The position numbers and the translations under genes are program-made. A stretch of 46,804 bases of DNA. It comes from Spirochaetota bacterium (GTDB lineage: Bacteria > Spirochaetota > UBA12135 > COTS27 > JAFLEE01). Shown one piece after another: positions 1-6,839 of the stretch. The stretch covers positions 1 through 46,804 of the forward strand of contig JAFLEE010000034.1 in the NCBI GenBank assembly GCA_017302015.1, written 5' to 3'. The notes below the pieces were generated by a model. It worked only from the letters and a program-made list of their open reading frames with translations. It did not search any database and was not told the DNA's origin. Each line of letters opens with the position of its first letter. The first letter of the stretch is position 1.

Positions 1-62
1 TCTTGCTTGAACTCCCGACCGATCTTTTTCCGGGTCTTTTTCCCGGGGATTTGCTCGTCCAT
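1..62 (-). CDS. N-terminus of putative IS3-family transposase OrfA (cut by window edge)
   Basis: Only the first 20 or so codons are in the window, reading leftward off the edge. The peptide starts MDEQIPGKKTRKKIGREFKQ. The stretch of basic residues followed by an EFKQ-like motif is the usual opening of IS3-family OrfA proteins, which begin with a DNA-binding helix-turn-helix. A strong Shine-Dalgarno sequence (AAGGAGG) lies about 8 bases upstream of the ATG. The end-like sequence at about 100-119 supports the call. With so little protein visible, this is inference from the N-terminus and the terminal repeat. Confidence 0.5.
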   Translation of the reverse strand, partial: MDEQIPGKKTRKKIGREFKQ

Positions 63-119
63 AAACCTTCCTCCTTAGATTATCGGAAGGCTTAACTCAC
101 TGTCCACTTTATTGAGACA
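1..119 (-). mobile_element. Right-hand end of an IS3/IS150-like insertion sequence
   Basis: Read on the minus strand, positions 119 down to 100 give TGTCTCAATAAAGTGGACAG. This resembles IS150-group termini (TGT...AAGTTGGACA) and is followed about 40 bases later by the ribosome binding site and start of an OrfA-like gene. The plus strand here also forms a small inverted repeat (CTGTC...GACAG at 100-120). The other end lies outside the window, so target duplication and integrity cannot be judged. The element abuts the first creatininase-fragment repeat almost exactly. Confidence 0.45.
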
Positions 120-123
120 GATC

Positions 124-389
124 AGAGAGGGGGCCAGGGGGAGAGTCGATCCCCTCCCCCAAAAATCCCCTTCCCTTGACAATCTCTACTCAAATCTCAA
201 GCAAAAAGTGGAACGATTCCAGAATCGACCCTTTTTCACCGCCAGGTTTGAAAAAACCCCCCGCATAAGGCATAGTCTCCCCCACTGGGGAGGATCCATG
301 CGCAGTCGATTCCTGCTTGATCTCACGACCCCCGAGGTCGAGGCCAACCTCTCGGGCGGGGGCAAGACGGCCCTGCTGCCTATCGGCTG
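124..389 (+). repeat. Direct repeat copy 1 (shared with 2452-2718)
   Basis: This 266-base block recurs at 2452-2718 with about 15 mismatches and one indel by eye (about 94% identity). It contains a G-rich/C-rich stem, a conserved TTGACA (176-181), an untranslated leader, a strong ribosome binding site (GGGGAGG) and the first ~30 codons of a creatininase-family gene. The left end of copy 1 is truncated by the IS-like element, so only the 3' arm of the hairpin seen whole in copy 2 is left. Confidence 0.85.
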
Positions 390-516
390 CGTGGAGATGC
401 ACGGGCCCCACCAGCCCATCGGCACCGACACCTTCGTCGCCCTCGGCGTGGCGAAGGGCCTCGCCGATGCGTGCGACGCGCTCATCCTCACGGGTCTCCA
501 CAAGAAGCGCACCTGA
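298..516 (+). pseudogene. Creatininase-family gene, 5' fragment (copy 1)
   Basis: The 72-codon frame opens at an ATG with a good Shine-Dalgarno (GGGGAGG). It reads like the N-terminus of creatinine amidohydrolase-family metalloenzymes: ALLPIGCVEMHGPHQPIGTD carries the family's conserved Glu, His and Asp metal ligands. The match stops near residue 65 (..DALIL), after which the sequence becomes unrelated and ends at TGA. Family members are usually about 240-260 residues, so roughly three quarters is missing. It is a remnant, not a functional enzyme. Confidence 0.8.
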
Positions 517-730
517 TCGCCTTCGCGGCTCGAAACAGAATCCCCCCGCGGCAGATTCTGCCTATGCAACGCGGCGGATTGGCGGCAATCCCCATCGCGA
601 TCTGATTGGGCGCGCCAGGCTCAACGTTCAGATCTAGCCCTCACTGGCAACCAGTGGGCCGCGAGAAACACGCTCTTTTTGATTTAAGAGTTGTTTCGAC
701 CCTCAGCCTACGGTCGGCGACCTTAGCGTA
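517..730. other. Intergenic, no gene recognised
   Basis: No convincing coding frame. Small inverted repeats are present: CAGAATC..GATTCTG just after the creatininase remnant, and CACTGG-caa-CCAGTG at 642-656. The latter could be a weak terminator, with a T-run about 20 bases later. The sequence becomes AT-richer toward 730, matching the base composition of the next gene. Confidence 0.4.
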
Positions 731-1771
731 TTAATTATTCGTCACGACGGTCGTGACGAAATTAGTTGTGGCGTTGGTTTGAATGCCCCAGGAGAAGACT
801 TTGATGCGGTAGTCGCCCTGATTGGCGACATAAATATTAGTCTGGCTATCCACCAAAATACTCCTTACATATTTTATCTCATTGATATTGGTGCCGGGAT
901 TACCAAACATCGCTTTAAGGGAGCCTGACATGTCGAGCACAGCGATCTTATGGAGTCCATCTCCACCAACGAAAATCCTGTCCCCCGCTTGATTTATTGC
1001 CAAGGCACCTGGTGATGAGTAATTTGTAGATGGCCCTAGCGTTTGACCCAAATTAGCTGCGAAGTCGAATTTTTTAATCGTCCCAGCCGAATAAGATCCT
1101 ACCCAAAAATTTGTTCCGTCCCTGCGCATAGTTTCACCGCTAATCGCGTATTGTGCCAAATAGGTGCCGTTCGTATCAAACTTCTGGGCGCGAGAATTAC
1201 CACGGTCAATAACCCAAATATCACCATTGGGGTCAATTAGAATTTTGTTTAATACCTCACCTGATCCAAATTGACCATTGCCAGTGCCCGAACTCCCCCA
1301 TTTATTTAGATACACACCATTTGTTGTAAAAACCTGTACGCGATTATTATCAAAAACATAAACCTTTCCATCCGTACTTATTGCCATACCACCCAACAGA
1401 GAAAATTGCCCATTTCCTGTGCCTACTGACCCCCACTTTCTAAGAAAATTCCCGTTCGTGTCGAATACCTGGATGCGATTGTTGTCCAGATCAGTGACAT
1501 AGATTTGAAAATCTAATCCAAATGCGATGTCATTGCCAAGGTCCATTTGGCCATCCGCCGTCCCGTAACCACCCCAACTCCGCTTATAGAAGTAATTCGT
1601 AGAAATGGTAGTTGTCACCACCTGCGTCACGTTGGTCACGACATTCCCATTCGTCGTGCTGGAGACCGTATTGGTGCTGGCAGTAGGGTCCGTCGGCGAA
1701 GCCGATTTGGCCGGGCAAGCCGCCAGAAAGAGCATCACGAGAAGCAAAAGAAAACCAGAAATAAACTTCAT
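731..1771 (-). CDS. NHL-repeat beta-propeller lipoprotein
   Basis: This 346-residue protein opens with a lipoprotein signal peptide (hydrophobic core, then LAAC at the cleavage site), so it is probably anchored in a membrane facing the periplasm or cell surface. A Thr/Asn-rich linker (about residues 25-60) leads into repeated NHL motifs of the type YVTDLDNNRIQVFDTNGNFL, which build a beta-propeller used for binding. No catalytic motif is evident. The C-terminus returns to T/N-rich sequence. Base composition is clearly more AT-rich than the surrounding genes, and the gene lies between two direct repeats, so recent acquisition is plausible. Ligand and partner are unknown. Confidence 0.8.
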   Translation of the reverse strand: MKFISGFLLLLVMLFLAACPAKSASPTDPTASTNTVSSTTNGNVVTNVTQVVTTTISTNYFYKRSWGGYGTADGQMDLGNDIAFGLDFQIYVTDLDNNRIQVFDTNGNFLRKWGSVGTGNGQFSLLGGMAISTDGKVYVFDNNRVQVFTTNGVYLNKWGSSGTGNGQFGSGEVLNKILIDPNGDIWVIDRGNSRAQKFDTNGTYLAQYAISGETMRRDGTNFWVGSYSAGTIKKFDFAANLGQTLGPSTNYSSPGALAINQAGDRIFVGGDGLHKIAVLDMSGSLKAMFGNPGTNINEIKYVRSILVDSQTNIYVANQGDYRIKVFSWGIQTNATTNFVTTVVTNN

Positions 1772-1798
1772 GCCTTACCTCTATAACAGAAGAATTTA

Positions 1799-1827
1799 TC
1801 TATTCAAAGTCGTGTAAACTTGGTCAA
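1799..1827 (-). promoter_or_regulatory. Possible sigma-70-type promoter of the NHL lipoprotein gene
   Basis: On the minus strand TTGACC (1827-1822) is followed after 17 bases by AATAGA (1804-1799), about 28 bases upstream of the ATG. The -35 is good and the -10 is poor, so this is tentative. Confidence 0.3.
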
Positions 1828-2154
1828 TCGAAGAAGTCGTGGCGGTCACAAACTTAACGCGCCGTTCGACACTCAAGCGAGTGGCGCTGACCATTGGATA
1901 TCGCTGATTGCCCATTGGCATTTGGCGTTCGGGCGGAAAAATCCCTAGAACACGGTGGAGATTGCGGAAATTGACAGAGAAATAAGGGTGAGCGTTTTCT
2001 GCCGACTTTTCAGTGGTGCCGGCGATCGACCCTATCCCTTGGCTATTTTCGCGCTCCTCGGCCACCGGCTTTCCAGAAGACTTCGGCTGAAGTCGCCCTT
2101 CGCAGATCGCGAGTGCGTAAGTTTTGCGGATTAGGGGTTTACACGGCGCCGCAA
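1828..2154. other. Region without a recognisable gene
   Basis: A minus-strand frame of 89 codons runs through 1796-2065 (starting MAEERENSQG). It resembles nothing I know, has no clear ribosome binding site and overlaps the likely promoter of the NHL gene, so I do not call it a gene. It could be a decayed fragment of an older coding region. Confidence 0.35.
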
Positions 2155-2293
2155 GAGACGTGGTAAGGAGACGTGGTAAGGAGACGTGGTAAGGAGACGT
2201 GGTAAGGAGACGTGGTAAGGAGACGTGGTAAGGAGACGTGGTAAGGAGACGTGGTAAGGAGACGTGGTAAGGAGACGCGGTAAGGAGACGCGG
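2155..2293. repeat. 13-bp tandem minisatellite, ten full units
   Basis: The unit is TGGTAAGGAGACG. Nine identical copies run from 2161 to 2277, a tenth with T to C at its first base ends at 2290, and partial units flank both sides. There are no spacers, so it is not CRISPR. Because 13 is not a multiple of three, the array shifts frame at each unit; on the minus strand it would encode a 13-residue period in any frame. Near-perfect identity implies recent expansion or homogenisation, probably by slippage. Confidence 0.95.
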
Positions 2294-2428
2294 AAGTCAT
2301 TGTATTTCTACTAAGTTTATGAACTCCCATCATACTTCCCACCCGTCGTTTTTGCAATCCCAATCCCACTCCCGAATCCAACACAAACAAAAAAGATCTA
2401 CCCAAGTCCCCGGTCTAGACCCCGAAGT

Positions 2429-2461
2429 CCCCCTCGCTTCGCTTTCGGCGAAGAGAGGGGG
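2429..2461. other. Strong stem-loop at the start of repeat copy 2
   Basis: CCCCCTC-g-CTTCGC, loop TTTCG, GCGAAG-a-GAGGGGG forms a 13-bp stem with one mismatch. No T-run follows on either strand, so an intrinsic terminator is unlikely; it may be an RNA structure, a factor-dependent terminator or a REP-like element. Only its 3' arm survives in copy 1. Confidence 0.6.
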
Positions 2462-2718
2462 CCAGGGGGAGAGTCGATCCCCTCCCCCAAAAAATCCCCT
2501 TCCCTTGACAAGCTCCTCTCAAATCTCAAGCAAAAAGTGGAACGATTCCAGATTCAACACTTTTTCACCGCCTAGTTTGAAAAAACCCCCCGCATAAGGC
2601 ATAGTCTCCCCCATTGGGGAGGATCCATGCGAAGTCGGTTCCTGCTTGACCTCACGACCCCCGAGGTCGAGGCCTACCTCTCGGGCGGGGGCAAGACGGC
2701 CCTGCTGCCCATCGGCTG
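2452..2718 (+). repeat. Direct repeat copy 2 (shared with 124-389)
   Basis: Second copy of the leader-plus-creatininase-start block. It ends at ATCGGCTG, just after the first ~30 codons, and about 75 bases later the glycosidase gene begins. The glycosidase may therefore sit downstream of a borrowed creatininase leader. Confidence 0.85.
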
Positions 2719-2728
2719 GCGTCCCTAA
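2627..2728 (+). pseudogene. Creatininase-family gene, 5' fragment (copy 2)
   Basis: This 33-codon frame starts at the same ATG and ribosome binding site as copy 1 and matches it until LLPIG, then runs into WRP and a TAA stop. It keeps none of the metal ligands that follow in copy 1. It could act as a short leader ORF upstream of the glycosidase gene, whose ATG lies 63 bases after the stop. Confidence 0.75.
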
Positions 2729-2791
2729 AGCCGACGGTCCATCCATCCCCACCCTACTCTCTTCCATCCTGACCCCACCACGGAGCCCTCG

Positions 2792-5700
2792 ATGAAACAA
2801 ATCGCCCTTCTCCTCTGCCTCAGCCTCGCGCTCCTCTTTGGCGCAGACCCCATCGATTTTACCGATAACTTTTCCGCCCCCGGGCCCAAACTGGGCGAGG
2901 CGTGGGACCTCCTCTCCGGCGCCTTCCCCTTGGGCGGCGGGAAACTTCTCGCCCGGGGAGACCGGGGCGCGGGGTGGGCCGTCATCCGCGGGGTGCCTGA
3001 ACTCGAGGCCTTCGAGTACACGGCGGCCCTCCAGATCGTCGAGCGCGCGGCGGCCTCCGGCTACGCCACTGCGGGGATCGGGCTCTACCTCGACGGGGCC
3101 AATCATTGGCGCCTGCAATTCGTGGAGGGGCCCGACAAGAAGCGCTATTTCGAGTTGGGGGAAACCCTCTCGGGGGTCTGGCAGGCCCATTCCAGCGGCC
3201 CGAACAAACTCCGCAGCGCCGATATCACGGCCTCCACTTGGGAATACGGGAAGGCCTATCTCGCCAAGATCTCCCTCAGCGCCCAGGGGATCGCCGCGGA
3301 AATCACCGAAGCGGATGGCGGAAAACTCGTGGCGCGCTACAAGTATTTCTGGGACAACGCCAAGGCGGTCACCTTCGGCCGCCCGGGCCTCACCACCGGC
3401 GGCCTCACCGCCGAGCTGCGCTCCGTGAAAGTCAGCGCGGAGCGCCCGGCCCCCTCGGCCTCGGGTATCGCGCTGGAAGACGGCAAAGCGGGGCGCTGCG
3501 CCATCTTCGCCGCAGAAGGTCGCGGCGCGTTATCCCCAAGGGTCGCCCTGCTTTCCAAAATCGCCCGGGGGGCCGGCTTCGGGGTCACCCTGCTGGACGC
3601 CGATGAGATCTCGCGGCCGAAGGTGCTCTCCCCCGCCAATTTCGATCTGCTCATGGTCCCCGACCCGCGCTTTCCCGCCCCGGCCCGGGAGCCGCTTTTG
3701 CGCTTCCTGCGCAACGGCGGCCACGGCGTGCTCCTTGGCGGCCGGGCCTTCGGCGCGCTGCTGCATCCGCTCTCTGGCAAATGGGTCGGCGGCGCCGAGA
3801 TCGAGCGGGCCCTCTCCGGCCTAGCCCCGTCGTCGCCGCTCTTCGATCTGAGCGTACCCGCCGCTTGGGAACGGAGTTCCGACAAGAAAGACGAGGCCTC
3901 CGCCTGCGGCATCGAAGGGGGCGCCCTGCGCATCGACCTCAAGGGGTACACCCAGTGGGATACCTTCATGGCGCCCCTGCCCCGCAAGATCTCCAAAGAC
4001 GCGCCGCTTATCGTCCTCTCCATGAAGGGCGAAGGGGCCTCGCCCCAGGTGGCCGTGGAATTGGATGAGGCCGATGGATCCCGGTGGATCGCCACGGTCG
4101 ACCTCAGCCCCGAGATGAAGCGCTATGTGCTACTCCCCGGCCGCTTCAAGGCGTGGGATACCAAGGCCAAGGAAAAAGCCGGCTTGGCCATGGAGCGGGT
4201 GGCGAAGATCTCCTTCGGCCTCGCGGGCACCCACACCCCCCGGGTCTCCCGCGGCGACCACACCCTCTGGATCGGCGCCATCGGCACGGCGGAAGACCCG
4301 TTTAAGGGCGTCGACTTGAACACCGAGATCGCCCTGCCCCTCTTCGGGGAAGACGACGACTCGACCCTCACAGGCGCCACCGCCGTGCGGGGCGCGGAAG
4401 GCGCGCCGATCCCGGCCCCCGACTTGTGGAAGGGTTCCGTGGGCGGCCTTTCCGCCGTGGGGTTCGCCATCCCCAATGAAAGCATCTCCGTTCCCCTCCT
4501 CGAGGCGGTGGACGGCCTGGGCCGCAAGCGCGGCTACGCGGCGGCCATGCTCCTGCACATCGGCGGGGGCTACCGGGGCGGCGCGTGGCTCTATTCGGGC
4601 ATCACGAATGACGTGTTCTACGAAGGCCCCGCCTTCGCCGCCTTCCTGGCCCGGGCGCTGCCCGCCATGAAGAAGGGGGAACTCCTCGCCCGGGCGAAGG
4701 TCGAGAACGACGCCAAGCCCAAGGGGCTCCGCCTCGCGACCCCGGGGCCCAAGGGCTTCGTGCATGTGGGCAAAGATGGCCATTTCGCCCGGGGCGACGG
4801 AAAGCGGCTCTTCATCACCGGCTGCAATTACATCGGCTCCTTCGCCACCGCATGCCGCTTCTGCCAAGACGAGCATTTCGACCCCCGGGAACTCGAGGCG
4901 AACCTGCGCATGGCCAAGTCCGCCGGGGTGAACGCCATCCGCCTCTTCCAACTCCAGGGCATCGCGGCGGACCTCATGGCCGGCGACCGGCGCAAACTCG
5001 ATACGATCCTCGAACTCTGCCGCCGCAACGGCATCTACGTGCTCCTGGAGGCCAGCGCCGGCCTCTCCGATACCGGCAGCACGATGGAGGAGACCTGCGC
5101 CATCCTCGAGCGCGCCGCGGCGCTCCTCAAAGACGAGCCCATGCTCCTCGGCTACGACCTGCGCAACGAACCGACGATCGCCTTCGTGGCCGGGAAGCCC
5201 TACCCGAAGGACCGCAAACCCGCCGTGCACACGGTGCGCCTCGTCGACGCCTATCCCGAAGAGGCCGCCGAGATCAAGAAATTAGTCGAGACCCGCCCCG
5301 CCTGGCTCAAACTCAGCGCCGCCATCACGGGCAGCGACGCCGAGAACGCCATCGCCGCCATCCACCTGTGGAACAAGTACACCCGCGAGTTCAATCTGGG
5401 GAGCACCACCTTCGGCGCGCTCCCCCCGGAGGGCCTCCCCCGCCCGGCGAAATGGGAGCCCCTGGTGAAGGCCGTCGACGAGAGCTACGGCCTGTGGATC
5501 CAACTCCAGAAGGAGGCCGTGCGCCGGGGAGACCCCAACCACCTCATCAGCGTGGGCTATAACCTCGTCTTCGCCGCCCTCCCCTGCAACCAGAAACTCG
5601 ACTTCGTCTCCCACCACGTCTACGGCAAGCCCTTCTCCCTCGCCGAGGTCCTCGAAAATGTCGAGACCCTCGACCGGCTCAAGAAGCGCTTCCCGTCCCA

Positions 5701-6355
5701 GCCCGTGAGCCTGGGCGAGTTCGGCTATTCCACGGGCATCGCCATGCCTGCCAGCGGCCGCCTCGATCCCGAGACCGCCGCCGTGGGGGAAATGATCCAC
5801 TACCTCTACGCCTTCGCCAAAGATTACGAAGGATGCAAAAAATGGATGCTCACGGATTGGCCCATCCCCGTCATGCAGCGCTACGGCAGTTGGAACCAGT
5901 ACGGCGTCGAGGGCAAGCGCTACGAGGCGCGCTTCGGCCTCTTCGCCTACGACGGCAGCCCCCAGGGCCGGGCCAAGCCCATCGTCCACGCCCTGAAATT
6001 CCTGCGCGACTACGCCGACACGACCCCGCCCTCCGGCGAACTCTCCATCGTCAAGGGGCCGCTCTCCATCGGGGCCGCCTACGTCTACGCCAATAAGAAC
6101 GCCCTCTTCGTGGGGAACACCGAGTACGCCTCGCCCCGGCTCTCGTTCAAGGCCGCGAAACCGGCCAATGTCATGCTCGCCTGGGGCGAAGGCGGGATCC
6201 GGGCGATCGCCACTTCCGACGCGAAAGTCACCCTCACCCCGTCGGCCTTCGGCGCCTATGGCACGGCGGTCTCGGGCAAGCACGGGGGCGCGGCCATCGA
6301 CGGCAAACGCCTCACCCTCGAACTGCTGGAGGGCGAAGGGGTGACCATCAAATGA
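2792..6355 (+). CDS. Secreted multidomain clan GH-A (cellulase-superfamily) glycoside hydrolase
   Basis: A 1187-residue exported protein with an Ala-cleaved signal peptide (MKQIALLLCLSLALLFGAD). Residues about 25-210 look like a concanavalin-type jelly roll. About 225-340 resembles a class I glutamine-amidotransferase/ThuA-like Rossmann domain, as in beta-galactosidase trimerisation domains. A second beta-rich segment follows at about 350-500. A TIM barrel occupies about 655-1060. The barrel shows the two catalytic Glu residues expected in clan GH-A: the acid/base in LRNEP (about 793) and the nucleophile in SLGEFGYS (about 976). A small beta domain closes the protein. It should cleave beta-linked polysaccharide outside the cytoplasm; the substrate cannot be read from sequence. 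L-fucose isomerase and a carbohydrate esterase nearby fit a polysaccharide-use role. Confidence 0.75.
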   Translation: MKQIALLLCLSLALLFGADPIDFTDNFSAPGPKLGEAWDLLSGAFPLGGGKLLARGDRGAGWAVIRGVPELEAFEYTAALQIVERAAASGYATAGIGLYLDGANHWRLQFVEGPDKKRYFELGETLSGVWQAHSSGPNKLRSADITASTWEYGKAYLAKISLSAQGIAAEITEADGGKLVARYKYFWDNAKAVTFGRPGLTTGGLTAELRSVKVSAERPAPSASGIALEDGKAGRCAIFAAEGRGALSPRVALLSKIARGAGFGVTLLDADEISRPKVLSPANFDLLMVPDPRFPAPAREPLLRFLRNGGHGVLLGGRAFGALLHPLSGKWVGGAEIERALSGLAPSSPLFDLSVPAAWERSSDKKDEASACGIEGGALRIDLKGYTQWDTFMAPLPRKISKDAPLIVLSMKGEGASPQVAVELDEADGSRWIATVDLSPEMKRYVLLPGRFKAWDTKAKEKAGLAMERVAKISFGLAGTHTPRVSRGDHTLWIGAIGTAEDPFKGVDLNTEIALPLFGEDDDSTLTGATAVRGAEGAPIPAPDLWKGSVGGLSAVGFAIPNESISVPLLEAVDGLGRKRGYAAAMLLHIGGGYRGGAWLYSGITNDVFYEGPAFAAFLARALPAMKKGELLARAKVENDAKPKGLRLATPGPKGFVHVGKDGHFARGDGKRLFITGCNYIGSFATACRFCQDEHFDPRELEANLRMAKSAGVNAIRLFQLQGIAADLMAGDRRKLDTILELCRRNGIYVLLEASAGLSDTGSTMEETCAILERAAALLKDEPMLLGYDLRNEPTIAFVAGKPYPKDRKPAVHTVRLVDAYPEEAAEIKKLVETRPAWLKLSAAITGSDAENAIAAIHLWNKYTREFNLGSTTFGALPPEGLPRPAKWEPLVKAVDESYGLWIQLQKEAVRRGDPNHLISVGYNLVFAALPCNQKLDFVSHHVYGKPFSLAEVLENVETLDRLKKRFPSQPVSLGEFGYSTGIAMPASGRLDPETAAVGEMIHYLYAFAKDYEGCKKWMLTDWPIPVMQRYGSWNQYGVEGKRYEARFGLFAYDGSPQGRAKPIVHALKFLRDYADTTPPSGELSIVKGPLSIGAAYVYANKNALFVGNTEYASPRLSFKAAKPANVMLAWGEGGIRAIATSDAKVTLTPSAFGAYGTAVSGKHGGAAIDGKRLTLELLEGEGVTIK

Positions 6356-6361
6356 CCTGAT

Positions 6362-6440
6362 CGCTTGGCGCCGCGTAACGCCGCCAAGCGGGATCGGGGT
6401 CGATGATGAGGGGAACGGTCGCCCCGCATTGGGGGCGACC
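6362..6440. terminator. Two GC-rich hairpins between convergent genes
   Basis: CGCTTGGCG (6362-6370) pairs with CGCCAAGCG (6382-6390), and GGTCGCCCC (6417-6425) pairs with GGGGCGACC (6432-6440). They lie between the end of the glycosidase gene and the end of the oppositely oriented small gene. Neither has a proper T-run, so termination is an inference from position. Confidence 0.35.
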
Positions 6441-6495
6441 AAGCTATATGGCCGGCGAACTCGAACGAGCCGCCGGCCGCGGCCGACCCGTGGGG

Positions 6496-6711
6496 TCAGA
6501 CCGCCGGCGATCCGCCCGCGGGGGGATTGGGGGGATTGGGGGGAGTGGTTTCTTCGCCCGCCTCGCCGCCTTCGGAGCTTTCGCCCGCGATGGCCGGGCC
6601 GCTTTCGCCGCCGGCTTTCTTTTCCTGCTTCTTCTTCAGCTTCTCTTCTTTCTTCTTCTTCTTCGCGAGTTCACGTTGACGCTTTTCGTAGTCGTAATTG
6701 GTTCGTGCCAA
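6496..6711 (-). CDS. Small Lys/Glu-rich protein, TTG start
   Basis: This 71-residue protein begins at TTG with an ideal Shine-Dalgarno (GGAGG, 8 bases upstream). It reads MARTNYDYEKRQRELAKKKK and continues with Lys/Glu repeats, then an acidic Gly/Glu/Ser stretch and a Pro/Asn tail. Small proteins with a similar N-terminus (xNYxYEKRQRELAKKKKxEEK) occur in many bacteria and have no known function. The basic N-terminal half is probably a charged helix; the acidic tail looks disordered. The upstream fucI terminator separates it from fucI, so it is likely transcribed on its own. Confidence 0.75.
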   Translation of the reverse strand: MARTNYDYEKRQRELAKKKKKEEKLKKKQEKKAGGESGPAIAGESSEGGEAGEETTPPNPPNPPAGGSPAV

Positions 6712-6793
6712 AGATACATCCTCCACGGGACCGGGGCCCCGATTGGCTGCCCCATTTTGCCATCGAAACGCGATTTCCCTCGCCTCCGAAGCG

Positions 6794-6831
6794 AAAAAAG
6801 CCCCCGGACCCGGCGAACCCGGTCCGGGGGC
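6794..6831 (-). terminator. Intrinsic terminator of fucI
   Basis: An 11-bp perfect stem (GCCCCCGGACC at 6800-6810, GGTCCGGGGGC at 6821-6831) with a 10-base loop is followed on the minus strand by six T (6799-6794). It starts 9 bases after the fucI stop codon. Confidence 0.92.
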
Positions 6832-6839
6832 GCGCTCGC

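Noticed and set aside
2155-2293. CRISPR array
   Set aside because: Units are only 13 bases, contiguous and without spacers; no cas genes nearby.
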